Shown here piece by piece: positions 25,868-34,983 of a DNA stretch of 64,000 nucleotides (position 1 is the first letter of the stretch; every line of letters starts with the position of its first letter). The stretch spans positions 62,001 to 126,000 of the forward strand of contig NZ_ML133857.1 of assembly GCF_003994255.1 (NCBI RefSeq), written 5' to 3'. The stretch comes from Brachybacterium paraconglomeratum (GTDB taxonomy: Bacteria; Actinomycetota; Actinomycetes; Actinomycetales; Dermabacteraceae). Made by a program: the position numbers and the translations under genes. A model generated the notes under the pieces. That model was given only the letters and a program-made list of their open reading frames with translations. It was not told where the DNA came from and did not search any database.

Positions 25868-27175
25868 TCAGCTGCTCTCGACGACCGGGGCGGAGGCGTG
25901 CGTGCCGGTCCCGTCAGCGCCGGCACCCGGGCACATCCCCGCCGCGGTCGCACCCGGCAGCGTCAGCCCCATCGACGCGGCGAGGGTCACGCCGAGATCC
26001 GCCCAGGAGCCCTCGACCCCGGCCGGCGGCAGCCCGGGCCCCTGCGCCAGGGCGACCGCCGGGGCGGACGGGTCGCTGACCGCGCGCGGCCCCGCGTAGT
26101 AGGGGTCATCGCCCTCGACCAGCGGACGACGGGTGGCGGAGAGGCCGAAGACCGTGCCCGAGGTGCCCTCGAGCACCGCGACCACGTCGGTCTCGGCGGT
26201 CGCGCCGACCCCGTCGTCCACCGTGCGCAGCTGCAGGCGCGAGTGCGCGGCGAGCCCCGTGAGGGCCTCGAGGGCGAGGTCCCGCACCGCCGTCCCCTGG
26301 CCGCGGCGCACGTGCACCACGCCGCGCGGCCCGTCGGGCCAGACCAGGACGCGGAAGTCCTTCAGGCGGGTGCCCTCGGTGCGGACGAGCCCCTCCTCGG
26401 CGAGCACGGCGTTGGGGTGCACGAGCAGCGCGGCGGGGACCAGCCGGCGCCCCGGGACCAGGAGCACGCGGTCCTCGGGACCGGGGGAGAAGGCGCTGAG
26501 GATCGCCTCGATCTCCTCGGCCGCATCGCGCAGCGCCCGCGTCGCGGCGGGGGCGTCGAGCCCGGCGGCGCGGCGCGCGATCCCCAGACCGCTCAGCCGC
26601 ACGGCGAGCAGGTCGATGCGGTCGCGGGCCAGGGCCTCGACGGCGATCTCGGAGACGAGCTCGTCGGGGACGGCCTGGGAGAGCTGCACGCCCATCTCGC
26701 GGCGCGGCGCGAGATGGTCGGCGACCATCCGCGGCGAGCTCGTGCGCTCGGCCATGTCCCAGCGGTTGCGGTAGCGGCGCAGGTCCTCGACCAGCGGCAG
26801 GCACAGGTCGATGTCGCCGCCGGCCGTCGCGGGCCACTGCAGCGCTGCGGTGCGCAGCCCGGCCTGCCGCGCGGCGGTGAAAAGGCTCGGCGTCGCCATC
26901 GCCTCGGCGTACCAGGTGGAACGGCTCTCTGGTCGCTCGGGGTCGAAGGGCTGCTCGGTCGCGACGCCGGTGTGCGCGACGGTGGTGCCGGTGACCAGGG
27001 TCGCGAGCGCCGGGGCGGGTTCCGAGGGGCCGCCCGGCCGGATCCGCAGCGGCGAGGCGGCGGCCGCGAGCGCCGCCAGTGGACCGCGCGTGCCCTCTCC
27101 GGTGCGTGCGCAGTCGGCGAGGTCCTGCTCGTCGAGCCCGTCGACCGCGATCATCAGGGTCCGTCCCGAATCCAT
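25868..27175 (-). CDS. Alkaline-phosphatase-superfamily protein with degenerate active site
   Basis: The protein has 435 residues from ATG 27175, chosen because a GGGG run lies 7 nt upstream (a GTG at 27181 is also possible). IAVDGLD (9-15) gives the first metal aspartate. PALATLVTGTTVAHTGV (55-71) matches the nucleophile Thr region of type I phosphodiesterases. The places where D-x-x-G-H and S-D-H-G should follow read RLSGLGIARR and LLVPGRRLVP, with no metal ligands. The overall fold is therefore that of nucleotide pyrophosphatase/PDE, but catalysis by the usual two-metal route seems lost. No signal peptide is present. It may have a binding or structural role. Confidence 0.65.
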   Translation of the reverse strand: MDSGRTLMIAVDGLDEQDLADCARTGEGTRGPLAALAAAASPLRIRPGGPSEPAPALATLVTGTTVAHTGVATEQPFDPERPESRSTWYAEAMATPSLFTAARQAGLRTAALQWPATAGGDIDLCLPLVEDLRRYRNRWDMAERTSSPRMVADHLAPRREMGVQLSQAVPDELVSEIAVEALARDRIDLLAVRLSGLGIARRAAGLDAPAATRALRDAAEEIEAILSAFSPGPEDRVLLVPGRRLVPAALLVHPNAVLAEEGLVRTEGTRLKDFRVLVWPDGPRGVVHVRRGQGTAVRDLALEALTGLAAHSRLQLRTVDDGVGATAETDVVAVLEGTSGTVFGLSATRRPLVEGDDPYYAGPRAVSDPSAPAVALAQGPGLPPAGVEGSWADLGVTLAASMGLTLPGATAAGMCPGAGADGTGTHASAPVVESS

Positions 27176-27335
27176 GTGCACCCCCGAGTGTCGTCCGTCG
27201 CCGTGCCGGGAACCCTAGGGGTGCAGTCTGGCCGCGGTGCGGGGGGTGGATGAGCAGGCGGTCACCGAGAGGTGAACAGGAGGCGACCTGTGCGGCAGGT
27301 CGCCTGGGATCGCGCGGCGGACCGTCCGGGGGAGG

Positions 27336-27626
27336 TCAGCGCAGCTCGGGGTCCGAGACGTCCGCGCGGCCGGAGTCCGCGTCGAGGCGGCGCCGGATCA
27401 GCGCGGCACGGCCGCGGTCGCCGTCGACGGCCTTGTCCACGAGCGGCGTGGTGTCCTGCTCGGGCTCGTCCGGCTGCAGCACCAGCCACACCACGAAGCC
27501 GATGGTCAGCAGCAGGAAGCCCGCGCCGAGCAGTGCCATCAGCGGCCAGGTCGCCGCGACGGGGTCCCAGAACGAGCCTCCCGCCGGGGCTGCGTGAGAC
27601 GGGGCGGCGAGCAGCAGCGCGTCCAC
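27336..27626 (-). CDS. Small single-pass membrane protein
   Basis: GTG 27626 is preceded by AAGGGGGTG at good spacing. The 96-residue product starts with an Ala-rich segment and has a hydrophobic helix at about 27-52 (WPLMALLGAGFLLLTIGFVVWLVL), then a charged cytoplasmic tail rich in Asp and Arg (LVDKAVDGDRGRAALIRRR). No family is recognised. It diverges from the kinase gene across a symmetric promoter region, so the two may be co-regulated. Confidence 0.7.
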   Translation of the reverse strand: MDALLLAAPSHAAPAGGSFWDPVAATWPLMALLGAGFLLLTIGFVVWLVLQPDEPEQDTTPLVDKAVDGDRGRAALIRRRLDADSGRADVSDPELR

Positions 27627-27688
27627 GGGCACCCCCTTAGGTCGGGACGGTCGGGCCGGGCAGACGCCCGGACGGCAGGGATCCACGT

Positions 27689-27724
27689 CAGCATAACCTC
27701 GGCCGGAGCGCTGAGGTTATGCTG
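27689..27724. promoter_or_regulatory. Perfect 12-bp inverted repeat carrying divergent -10 boxes
   Basis: CAGCATAACCTC (27689-27700) and GAGGTTATGCTG (27713-27724) are exact inverted copies with a 12-nt spacer. Each arm contains TATGCT in outward orientation, so each can act as the -10 of one of the two divergent genes (small membrane protein and kinase). A second 8-bp pair, ACGTCAGC (27685-27692) and GCTGACGT (27736-27743), surrounds it. Confidence 0.65.
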
Positions 27725-27732
27725 GGAAAATC

Positions 27733-29091
27733 ATGGCTGACGTTATTGTCGGGCGCTTCGCGCTCATCGACCTGATCGCCAAGGGCGGGTCCGGGTCCGT
27801 GTGGCGCGCCTGGGACTCGAAGACCCAGGAGCTGTGCGCCGCGAAGGTCCTGCGCCAACGCGATTCCGCCGACCTCATGCGCTTCGTGCGTGAGAAGGGC
27901 GTCAGCTTCGACCATCCGCACCTGCTGACCCCCTACGGCTGGGGTGCTGAGGACGAGCACGTCGTGATCGCGATGCCGCTGGTCTCCGGCGGGACTCTCG
28001 AGTCGGTGGTCAAGACCCGCGGCAAGCTGGCCGAGCCCGCCGTCGTGGTGATCCTCGACCAGCTTCTGGACGGGCTCTCCCATGTGCACGCCGAAGGCTG
28101 GATCCACCGCGACGTGAAGCCCGCGAACATCATGTTCGAGCCCCGCGGGCGGCAGTTCCCCGTCTCTCGCCTGGCCGACTTCGGGATCGCCGTCCACGAG
28201 ACCGATGTGCGCTTCACGCACGTCGGCATGGTCAACGGCACCCCCGGCTACATGGCGCCGGAGCTGTTCGCGATGGCGGAGCCCGCCCCCTCCCACGACC
28301 TCTACGCCGCGGGCGTGGTCGCGCTGGTCGCGCTGAACGGGCCGATCAAGCTGCACGACGGCGCCTTCCGCCCCGACGAGCTCAGCCAGCTGCTGCGCGG
28401 CGTCACCCCGAAGCTCTCCGCTGTGATCCGCCGCCTGGTCGCCGCCCAGCCCGAGGACCGCTACCAGGACGCCGACGCGGTGCGCCGCGATCTGCCGCGC
28501 GTGCCGCCCGGCTACCCGCTCACCCACGCCGACGGTGCGCCGCTGACCTTCCAGGACACCCTGGACCCGCTGCCGCCGAACGGCCCGGGCGCGGTCCGTC
28601 CCGAGCGGCCCGCCGCCCAGGTCGCGCCCTCCTCGATGGAGGCGATCCGCGCCGGCCAGGTCCAGCAGGGCTTCTCCGTCGGCTCGGCCTCGCCGCAGAC
28701 GGGCCCGCAGTGGGCGCAGGGGCAGGGCCCCGGCGGCCAGGGCCCTGTCGGCGGAGGCCCCGCGGGTGGTCAGGGACCGGGCGCGGGCGGTCCCGGCACC
28801 CGCCCCGGCCAGCCCGGCCCGGGCACCTCGCCCCACACCTTCGCCGGCACCACCACGACCACCGGCGGCACGACGGGTGGACGCCCGCCGCGCGACCGCA
28901 GCACCATGATCGCGATCGGGCTCGGCGCGGGCTCCGCACTGGTGCTCGGCGTGATCGTCGCGATCGTGCTGCTGGTGATCTTCGACGGGACCGCGACCGC
29001 TCTGCCGGAGGGGCCGGCGGCCGACGGGGCCGCCATCGCCCAGGTCGAGGCGGCAGAGGATCTCCCCGCCGCCGACGGGCACCCCGCCTGA
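27733..29091 (+). CDS. Transmembrane serine/threonine protein kinase
   Basis: The 452-residue protein has a Hanks-type kinase domain at about 8-258. The glycine loop is AKGGSGSV (16-23), the ATP lysine K38, the catalytic loop HRDVKPAN (125-132), the metal loop DFG at 149-151, and GTPGYMAPE (169-177) closes the activation segment. A Pro/Gly/Gln-rich linker (about 270-385) leads to one membrane helix at about 392-417 and a short outer tail of 35 residues without PASTA repeats. It phosphorylates proteins on Ser/Thr inside the cell; targets are unknown. The ATG lies 9 nt after the TATGCT box. Confidence 0.93.
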   Translation: MADVIVGRFALIDLIAKGGSGSVWRAWDSKTQELCAAKVLRQRDSADLMRFVREKGVSFDHPHLLTPYGWGAEDEHVVIAMPLVSGGTLESVVKTRGKLAEPAVVVILDQLLDGLSHVHAEGWIHRDVKPANIMFEPRGRQFPVSRLADFGIAVHETDVRFTHVGMVNGTPGYMAPELFAMAEPAPSHDLYAAGVVALVALNGPIKLHDGAFRPDELSQLLRGVTPKLSAVIRRLVAAQPEDRYQDADAVRRDLPRVPPGYPLTHADGAPLTFQDTLDPLPPNGPGAVRPERPAAQVAPSSMEAIRAGQVQQGFSVGSASPQTGPQWAQGQGPGGQGPVGGGPAGGQGPGAGGPGTRPGQPGPGTSPHTFAGTTTTTGGTTGGRPPRDRSTMIAIGLGAGSALVLGVIVAIVLLVIFDGTATALPEGPAADGAAIAQVEAAEDLPAADGHPA

Positions 29092-29112
29092 CCACCCGGC
29101 CCCGCGCCCCGA

Positions 29113-30726
29113 TCAGCGCGCGATGGTGTCCAGGGACTGCACGAGCCCCTCGCGCCGCGGGTCCATGAGCATCTCCACCTGCAGCGCCGACGGCGCCGTC
29201 GCGGTGCTGCCGGCTGACCCGGCTCCACCGGCAGCCGCCCCGCTGCCGCTCGCGCTCCCCGCCGAGCCCGCACCGCTTCGGGCGGGCACCGTCCAGCGCA
29301 GCCGTGCCCGGCTCAGCACCTGGGCGTCCTCGACCCGCAGCGCCTCGAGCGCCGAGGTGTCGAGACCGGTCGCGGCCAGCGCCTTCTCCAGTCGGCGGCG
29401 TCGCTCCGCCCGCGGCACGTCCAGGTCCATGTTGTCCGCGAACCAGGCGTCGGCCAGGGCGTCCTCGTCCGTGCGCAGCCAGTCCAGCGCCGCGCTGGCC
29501 GCCTCGAGGGTGTGCGGCGCCGGCTCCGGCGCGCGACGGGCCAGCAGCTCCGGCGCCTCGCGCTGCAGGATCCGCAGCGCCTGCATCGACAGGGGAGTGG
29601 CCGGGGCGTACTTCGAGTTCGCCAGCGCCACGACGCCCACGCCGGAGTCGCGGTGCCAGACCATGAACGAGCCGTAGCCCGGGTAACCGCCGGAATGGGA
29701 GATCACCTCGCCCAGGTCCGGGAAGTGCTCGATCACCAGGCCGAAGCCGTAGCCGCGCACCCGGTCGAAGCCGGGGGAGACCCCGTCCTGTCCGGCGGGG
29801 AGCGGCGCGAGCGCCTGATGGCGGTGCAGCTGCTGCATCTCCCGGCGGGAGGCGGTCGCGAGCGGTCCCGCCCCGCGCGAGGCGCTGCCCTCGGCGTCGG
29901 CCGCGGCGAGGAAGCGCCCCCAGGTCGCCACGTCGTCGACGCTCGAGAACAGCCCCGCCATCGCCCCGTACACGCCGGGGGAGTCCAGCGGCACGGCCTC
30001 GAAGCGGGTCGCGTCGGTGCGGTCGGCGAGCCGGTGCCCGGTCGCGAGGCGGCCGGTGTCGATCTCGCCGGCGGACCAGCCCGTGGCCGTGAGGCCGAGC
30101 GGGTCCAGGAAGCGGCGACGGATCTCGGTCGCGTAGTCCGAGCCGGTGACCTCGTCGATCACCCGGCCCAGCAGCGCGTAGCCGGTGTTGGAGTACTCGA
30201 ACCCGTCGCCGGGCCGGTGCACGTGGCCGAGCCCGCTGCGGAGCACGGCGGCGAACTCCTCGCGGGTCATCGCCTCCTGGCGGTCGCCCCAGGGGTTGTC
30301 GGTGATCAGCCCGGCGTCCATGGTCAGCAGGCGGCGCAGGGTCGGCTCGCGGTCGTCGTCCGCGAGCTCGAAGGCACCCTCCGCCTCGGGCACGTGCGCG
30401 GAGATCGGGTCGTCCAGCGACAGCCGGCCCTCGTCGCGCAGGGCGAGGATCGTCGCGGCGGTGAAGGACTTCGTCATCGAGGCGATGCGGGAGACGGTCG
30501 CACGGTCCATCGGGGAGGAGCCGGGGGCCGGGCGGCCGTCCGCGAGCTCGCGGTGCCCGGCCGCGCCGTGGGCGAGGATCGCCTGATCGTGGGCGTAGCC
30601 GCCGATGATCGCCCAGGTCACGCCCGAGGTGCGGTGCTCGGCGACGGCGTTCTCGGCGAGGGCGGCGATGGCGGTGACCGCCTCCGCGGGGACGTGGGGA
30701 CGGGGGCTCTCGGCGCTGGACGGCAT
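29113..30726 (-). CDS. Serine hydrolase, beta-lactamase/class C fold
   Basis: The protein has 537 residues. The SxxK motif is S83-M-T-K86, YxN is Y178-S-N180, and HSGG near 345 replaces KTG as in class C-like esterases and D-aminopeptidases. All catalytic residues are present. After about 390 a separate C-terminal region (LEAASAALDWLRTDEDALAD, then a Gly/Ser/Ala linker and VEMLMDPRREGLVQSLDT) probably forms a small beta domain. No export signal is visible, so it is likely cytoplasmic. ATG 30726 has a TACAGT box 7 nt upstream, which points to a leaderless message. The exact substrate is unknown; a true lactamase is unlikely. Confidence 0.88.
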   Translation of the reverse strand: MPSSAESPRPHVPAEAVTAIAALAENAVAEHRTSGVTWAIIGGYAHDQAILAHGAAGHRELADGRPAPGSSPMDRATVSRIASMTKSFTAATILALRDEGRLSLDDPISAHVPEAEGAFELADDDREPTLRRLLTMDAGLITDNPWGDRQEAMTREEFAAVLRSGLGHVHRPGDGFEYSNTGYALLGRVIDEVTGSDYATEIRRRFLDPLGLTATGWSAGEIDTGRLATGHRLADRTDATRFEAVPLDSPGVYGAMAGLFSSVDDVATWGRFLAAADAEGSASRGAGPLATASRREMQQLHRHQALAPLPAGQDGVSPGFDRVRGYGFGLVIEHFPDLGEVISHSGGYPGYGSFMVWHRDSGVGVVALANSKYAPATPLSMQALRILQREAPELLARRAPEPAPHTLEAASAALDWLRTDEDALADAWFADNMDLDVPRAERRRRLEKALAATGLDTSALEALRVEDAQVLSRARLRWTVPARSGAGSAGSASGSGAAAGGAGSAGSTATAPSALQVEMLMDPRREGLVQSLDTIAR

Positions 30727-30814
30727 GGATTCCACTGTAGTGCGGCACGGCGACCGCGCCGACCGGACGCGCTGCCGCTGTGGACGGCCCGATCGTGGAC
30801 CGCGCTGCGGGCGC

Positions 30815-31654
30815 TCAGTCCCGCTCCGGGCCTCCGCCCGTCCCGTCGACAGGCTCCCCGCCCGACCCGTCCACCAGCTCCCCACCCGGGTGCCCGGCCG
30901 GGCCTCCGCTCGACGCCTCCGCGGTCCCCGCGTGGTAGAACGCAGCGATGATCGCGGCCACCTCCTCGCCGACCACCTCGGCCAGGCGCGCGGGATCGGT
31001 GTGCCGCGGGTCGTAGGGCGCAGGCTCCGGCGCCGCCTCCGCCTCGTCCGACGCGTCGGGCGGCCCGTCGCCGGAGCCGTGCGCGTCCTCGCCGCGGGGC
31101 GGGCCCGCGGCGCCCGCCGCCGGGGCCACCGGTGCGACGAGCTCCTCGAGCCGGATCCCGCGCAGGGTCAGCAGGTGCACGGGATGCTCGTCCACCGCCT
31201 CCACCAGCACGTACACCAGCGCGGAGACGTGACGGCAGGGACCGGGCCAGTCCAGGCAGTCGCAGTCGTGGGAGAGCTCGGCGGCGTCCCGCGGCAGCAG
31301 CGAGAGCATCGAGGGGGCGAGCTCGGTCTCGATCTGCTCGGGATAGGTGCCGGCGGCCAGACGTGCGGGCAGCTCGGGATGGGCGCGGGCGACCTGCAGG
31401 AACACCTCCCGGTCCCCGTCGCGATAGGCGGGCAGGTCCAGACGGGCCTGGTGCAGGCCGCCATCGGGGTCCTCGACCGCGGCGCGGGCGGCGCCCGGCT
31501 CGACCTCGAGCCACTGCACGCGGCCGGCGCGCGCGTCGGTGCGGCCGCGGCCGGCCCTGCCCGGTCCGAGGAGCCGCTCGGCGGCCTCGCGCAGGGCGAC
31601 CGCCTGCCACGCTGTGCCGATCGGCCCCCGACGAGAGCGCAGCTGGATGCTCAT
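30815..31654 (-). CDS. SWIM zinc-finger protein, partner of SNF2 helicase
   Basis: The 279-residue protein has a SWIM domain, CDC at 131-133 with CRH at 140-142 (CxCx6CxH). Upstream are helical segments typical of bacterial SWIM proteins. The C-terminal third is acidic and Gly/Ser/Pro-rich, probably disordered. SWIM domains bind DNA or proteins, and in actinobacteria this gene commonly sits behind an SNF2 ATPase. Its ATG overlaps the SNF2 stop codon (ATGA), so they are translated together. Confidence 0.88.
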   Translation of the reverse strand: MSIQLRSRRGPIGTAWQAVALREAAERLLGPGRAGRGRTDARAGRVQWLEVEPGAARAAVEDPDGGLHQARLDLPAYRDGDREVFLQVARAHPELPARLAAGTYPEQIETELAPSMLSLLPRDAAELSHDCDCLDWPGPCRHVSALVYVLVEAVDEHPVHLLTLRGIRLEELVAPVAPAAGAAGPPRGEDAHGSGDGPPDASDEAEAAPEPAPYDPRHTDPARLAEVVGEEVAAIIAAFYHAGTAEASSGGPAGHPGGELVDGSGGEPVDGTGGGPERD

Positions 31655-34600
31655 CGGATCCCGTCCCCTCGGTCCTCGTCCGTCTCGTCCAGGGAGAGCA
31701 GATCCAGCAGGCGGTCGTCGTCGAGCTGGGCGAGCCAGTCCTCCCCGTGACCCACCGTGAGGTCGGCCAGGGCCTGTTTGTCCTCGAGTACGGTGTCGAT
31801 CTTCTCCTCGACCGTCCCGGCGCTGACCAGCGTGTTCACGGTGACGTCGCGGCGCTGGCCGATCCGGAAGGCACGGTCGGTGGCCTGGTTCTCCACCGCC
31901 GGGTTCCACCAGCGGTCCAGGTGCACCACATGGTTCGCGGCCGTGAGGGTCAGGCCCGTGCCGCCGGCGCGCAGGCTCAGCAGCATCAGCCCCGGCCGGT
32001 CCCGCTGCTCCTGGAACTCGGCGACCATCGCGTCCCGGTCGCGCTTGGCGACCCCGCCGTGGAGGAAGGGCACCGAGTCGATGCCGAGCTCGGCGAAGCG
32101 CTCGGTCCAGTAGGGGACCAGCAGGTGCCCGAAGGTGGTGAACTGCGTGAACAGCAGCGCCTTCTCGCCCTTCTCGAAGGCGGAGGTGAGCAGGTCGTCC
32201 ACCAGCTCCAGTTTGCCCGAGCGGTGCTCGCCGCCGCGCACCAGCGGCGAGCCGTCCCCGAGATAGTGGGCGGGGTGGTTGCACACCTGCTTCAGCCGGG
32301 TGATCGCGGAGACCACGAGGGTGCGCCGCTTGTTCTGCTCGGCCCCGTCGAGCTGGACCATCAGCTCGTTCACGATCGCCTCGTAGAGCCCGGCCTGCTC
32401 GGGGGTCAGGTTCACCACCCGCTGCAGCTCGATCTTCTCGGGCAGGTCCTGGATGATCGAGCGATCCGTCTTCACCCGTCGCAGGATGAACGGCGAGGTC
32501 ACGAAGCGCAGGCGGCTGATCGCGCTCGCATCGCCGTCCTCCTCGATCGGGGTGGCGATCCGCTCCTGGAAGCTCGCCGCGCTGCCCAGCAGGCCCGGGT
32601 TCACCGCCTCCATCAGGGAGTGCAGGTCGCCGAGGCGGTTCTCGACCGGGGTGCCGGTCATCGCCAGGCGGTGCGGGGCCTGCAGTGCGCGGGCGGCCTG
32701 CGTGACCTGCGTGCCGGGGGTCTTCACGTGCTGCGCCTCGTCGAACACGATCCGGTGCCAGGGCACGGCCTGCAGCAGCGGCAGGTCCCGGGCCAGCAGC
32801 GAATAGGTGGTGATCACGAGGTCGAGGTCGGAGGCGCCGTCGACGAAGGACTCGTCCCGCAGCCGGTCCCCGCCGTGGTGCACGTGCACCGAGAGATAGG
32901 GCGCGAACTTCTCCGCCTCGCGCTGCCACGCCCCGACCACGGACATCGGGCACACCAGCAGGGTGGGGCCGACGGGCATGGGCGGGATCTCGCGTCGGTC
33001 CGTGAGCGGGCTGTCCACCAGGCGCTCCCTGCGCACCCCCTCCCGCTCCCGGCACAGCAGCGCGAGGACCTGCATCGTCTTGCCGAGCCCCATGTCGTCG
33101 GCGAGGATCCCGCCGAGGGACTGCGTATCCAGCGCCCACAGCCAGTTCAGCCCGTCGAGCTGGTAGGGCCGCAGCGTGGCCTGCAGCGTCTCGGGCTGCG
33201 GATAGGGGTAGGGGCCCTCCGCGCCGGGCAGCAGCCGGGCGAGGCCCCGGCTGCCGCCGGAGACCAGGGCGGACATTCCGAAGTCGACGTCGGCGACCTC
33301 GGGGGAGAGGATCATCGAGAACATCTCGATCCACGGCGCGCGCCCCTCCATCTCGGCGGGGACCGGTGCGGGTGGCGGCAGCGCCGGTGCGGCGGGGCGG
33401 TCCGGCCTTCGCCGGGAGTCGCGGGCTCGCTCCGCCTCCTCGCGGTGCCCCTCCTGCACCTGGCCGTCCTCGCCGGTGGCGAGCCGGTTGCTGCGGGTGC
33501 GGCGGCTGAACGCGTCGAGGAACCGCTCGGCGGCGCGGAGGGTGGTGGGGTCCAGGCGCACCCACTGGCCGCGCAGCTGCACGATCTCGGCCTGCGCTTC
33601 GCGGATCTGCGCGATCTCCTCCTCGGTGAGCTCCGTGTCGCCGACGGCGACCCGCCAGCGGAAGGACGCCATCGCCCCGAGCCCCACCCCGGAGCCCTTG
33701 CGCTCGCCGGGCTCCTCCTCGGCCTCCTGGGGGCGCAGGGTGGTGCGCTGGGCGGTCCAGTCGCGGGGCAGCAGCACCGTCACCCCGGCCTGCTCGAGCG
33801 CGGGGGTGTCCAGGGCGAGGAAGGCGGAGGCCTCCTCGGTGGTCAGCAGCCAGTCCACGCCGGTGTCGTCCACGGCGGCGGTGCGCACGGTGGGGGCCAG
33901 TCGCAGCACGGCGGCGGAGGCCTCGGCGGCGCCGGCGGCGGTGAGGTCGCCGACGGCGCGGAGGTCCGCGACGGGGTGCACGGTCCCGTCGTCCTCGCGC
34001 AGGCAGGTCTGCAGCGGCCAGGCCGTGCCGACCGGCGGCTGGAACAGCCGCACCACCAGTTCGCTGTCCCCGGGGCCGAGCCGCACGCCGGGGCGGCCGG
34101 AGTCGACGAAGGCGTCGAAGGCGGTGGTGAGGCGGCGCTGGGCGGGCAGGTCGGCGCGCAGCTCGCCGTCGTCGGCCAGCGCCCACAGCACCCCGGTCGG
34201 ATCGGCGGACGGCGGCGGGGCGCTGCGCAGGTGCTCGGCGAAGGCGGTGCGGGCATGGCCGTCGACCAGCGCGTGCAGCAGCGGCGGCGCCGCGGGATCG
34301 GGGGCGCGCCACTGCATGACGGGCCGGCCGTAGCGCTCGGTCGCGCGGGCGCGCAGGTGCCGTGCGGCGAGCAGCTCCTGGGCGCGGAGGTCCAGCACGC
34401 AGGCGGCCAGCAGGTTCGGCATCGCGATCAGGGCGTCGGCGAGGCGGGCGGCGGTCCCGTCGGCGAGCAGCTCGGCCAGCCGGTCCGTCAGCTCGTCCCC
34501 GAAGCGCGCCTCGAGCAGGGCGGTCGCGGCGCCGACCAGGCCCGTCAGGCCCGTGCCGGACAGCGGCAGGGCGGGCAGGCGACGGTCCCCGTCCTTACCG

Positions 34601-34791
34601 GGGATCCGCACGCGGTGGCGCAGCTGGTCGGGGGCGTCCTCGAGCGCCGCCGCGATCGCGGCGGGGGCGTCGGCGCGCAGGCCGGCGAGGTCCTCCAGGG
34701 CGCGGGAACGGCGCGGGCCGGTCTGCTCGGCCACCCACAGTGCGGGCCCGAGGTCCTCGTCGACGACGAGGTGGAGGCGGCGATCGGGCAT
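31651..34791 (-). CDS. SNF2-family DEAD/DEAH-box helicase
   Basis: The protein has about 1046 residues. The N-terminal half (to about 500) is the divergent SNF2_assoc region found in bacterial HepA-like proteins. The ATPase core has LADDMGLGKTM near 565, FDEAQHVKTPG near 690, and the C-terminal helicase part with LLFTQFTTFGHLL and RAFRIGQRRDVTVNTL. It is expected to move along or remodel DNA or protein-DNA complexes. ATG 34791 is chosen because TAGGGT lies 7 nt upstream; the GTG at 34800 would overlap that box. It forms an operon with the SWIM gene. Confidence 0.92.
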   Translation of the reverse strand: MPDRRLHLVVDEDLGPALWVAEQTGPRRSRALEDLAGLRADAPAAIAAALEDAPDQLRHRVRIPGKDGDRRLPALPLSGTGLTGLVGAATALLEARFGDELTDRLAELLADGTAARLADALIAMPNLLAACVLDLRAQELLAARHLRARATERYGRPVMQWRAPDPAAPPLLHALVDGHARTAFAEHLRSAPPPSADPTGVLWALADDGELRADLPAQRRLTTAFDAFVDSGRPGVRLGPGDSELVVRLFQPPVGTAWPLQTCLREDDGTVHPVADLRAVGDLTAAGAAEASAAVLRLAPTVRTAAVDDTGVDWLLTTEEASAFLALDTPALEQAGVTVLLPRDWTAQRTTLRPQEAEEEPGERKGSGVGLGAMASFRWRVAVGDTELTEEEIAQIREAQAEIVQLRGQWVRLDPTTLRAAERFLDAFSRRTRSNRLATGEDGQVQEGHREEAERARDSRRRPDRPAAPALPPPAPVPAEMEGRAPWIEMFSMILSPEVADVDFGMSALVSGGSRGLARLLPGAEGPYPYPQPETLQATLRPYQLDGLNWLWALDTQSLGGILADDMGLGKTMQVLALLCREREGVRRERLVDSPLTDRREIPPMPVGPTLLVCPMSVVGAWQREAEKFAPYLSVHVHHGGDRLRDESFVDGASDLDLVITTYSLLARDLPLLQAVPWHRIVFDEAQHVKTPGTQVTQAARALQAPHRLAMTGTPVENRLGDLHSLMEAVNPGLLGSAASFQERIATPIEEDGDASAISRLRFVTSPFILRRVKTDRSIIQDLPEKIELQRVVNLTPEQAGLYEAIVNELMVQLDGAEQNKRRTLVVSAITRLKQVCNHPAHYLGDGSPLVRGGEHRSGKLELVDDLLTSAFEKGEKALLFTQFTTFGHLLVPYWTERFAELGIDSVPFLHGGVAKRDRDAMVAEFQEQRDRPGLMLLSLRAGGTGLTLTAANHVVHLDRWWNPAVENQATDRAFRIGQRRDVTVNTLVSAGTVEEKIDTVLEDKQALADLTVGHGEDWLAQLDDDRLLDLLSLDETDEDRGDGIR

Positions 34792-34983
34792 GGCGCCCAC
34801 CCTAGGCGTCGGCGCCGACGGACGAGCCGGTCGGCGCCGCGCTGTGGACGGCCGCGCGGGGCGGGACGCTGGGGAGGAACGGTCCGGACGGCCGCGGGGA
34901 CGTCCCCGGCGCGGCCCGACCGCGCTCGGCCGACCTGCTCGCGGCCCGCCCGTCCACCGCCCGCCCGTTCACCGCCCGACGGC

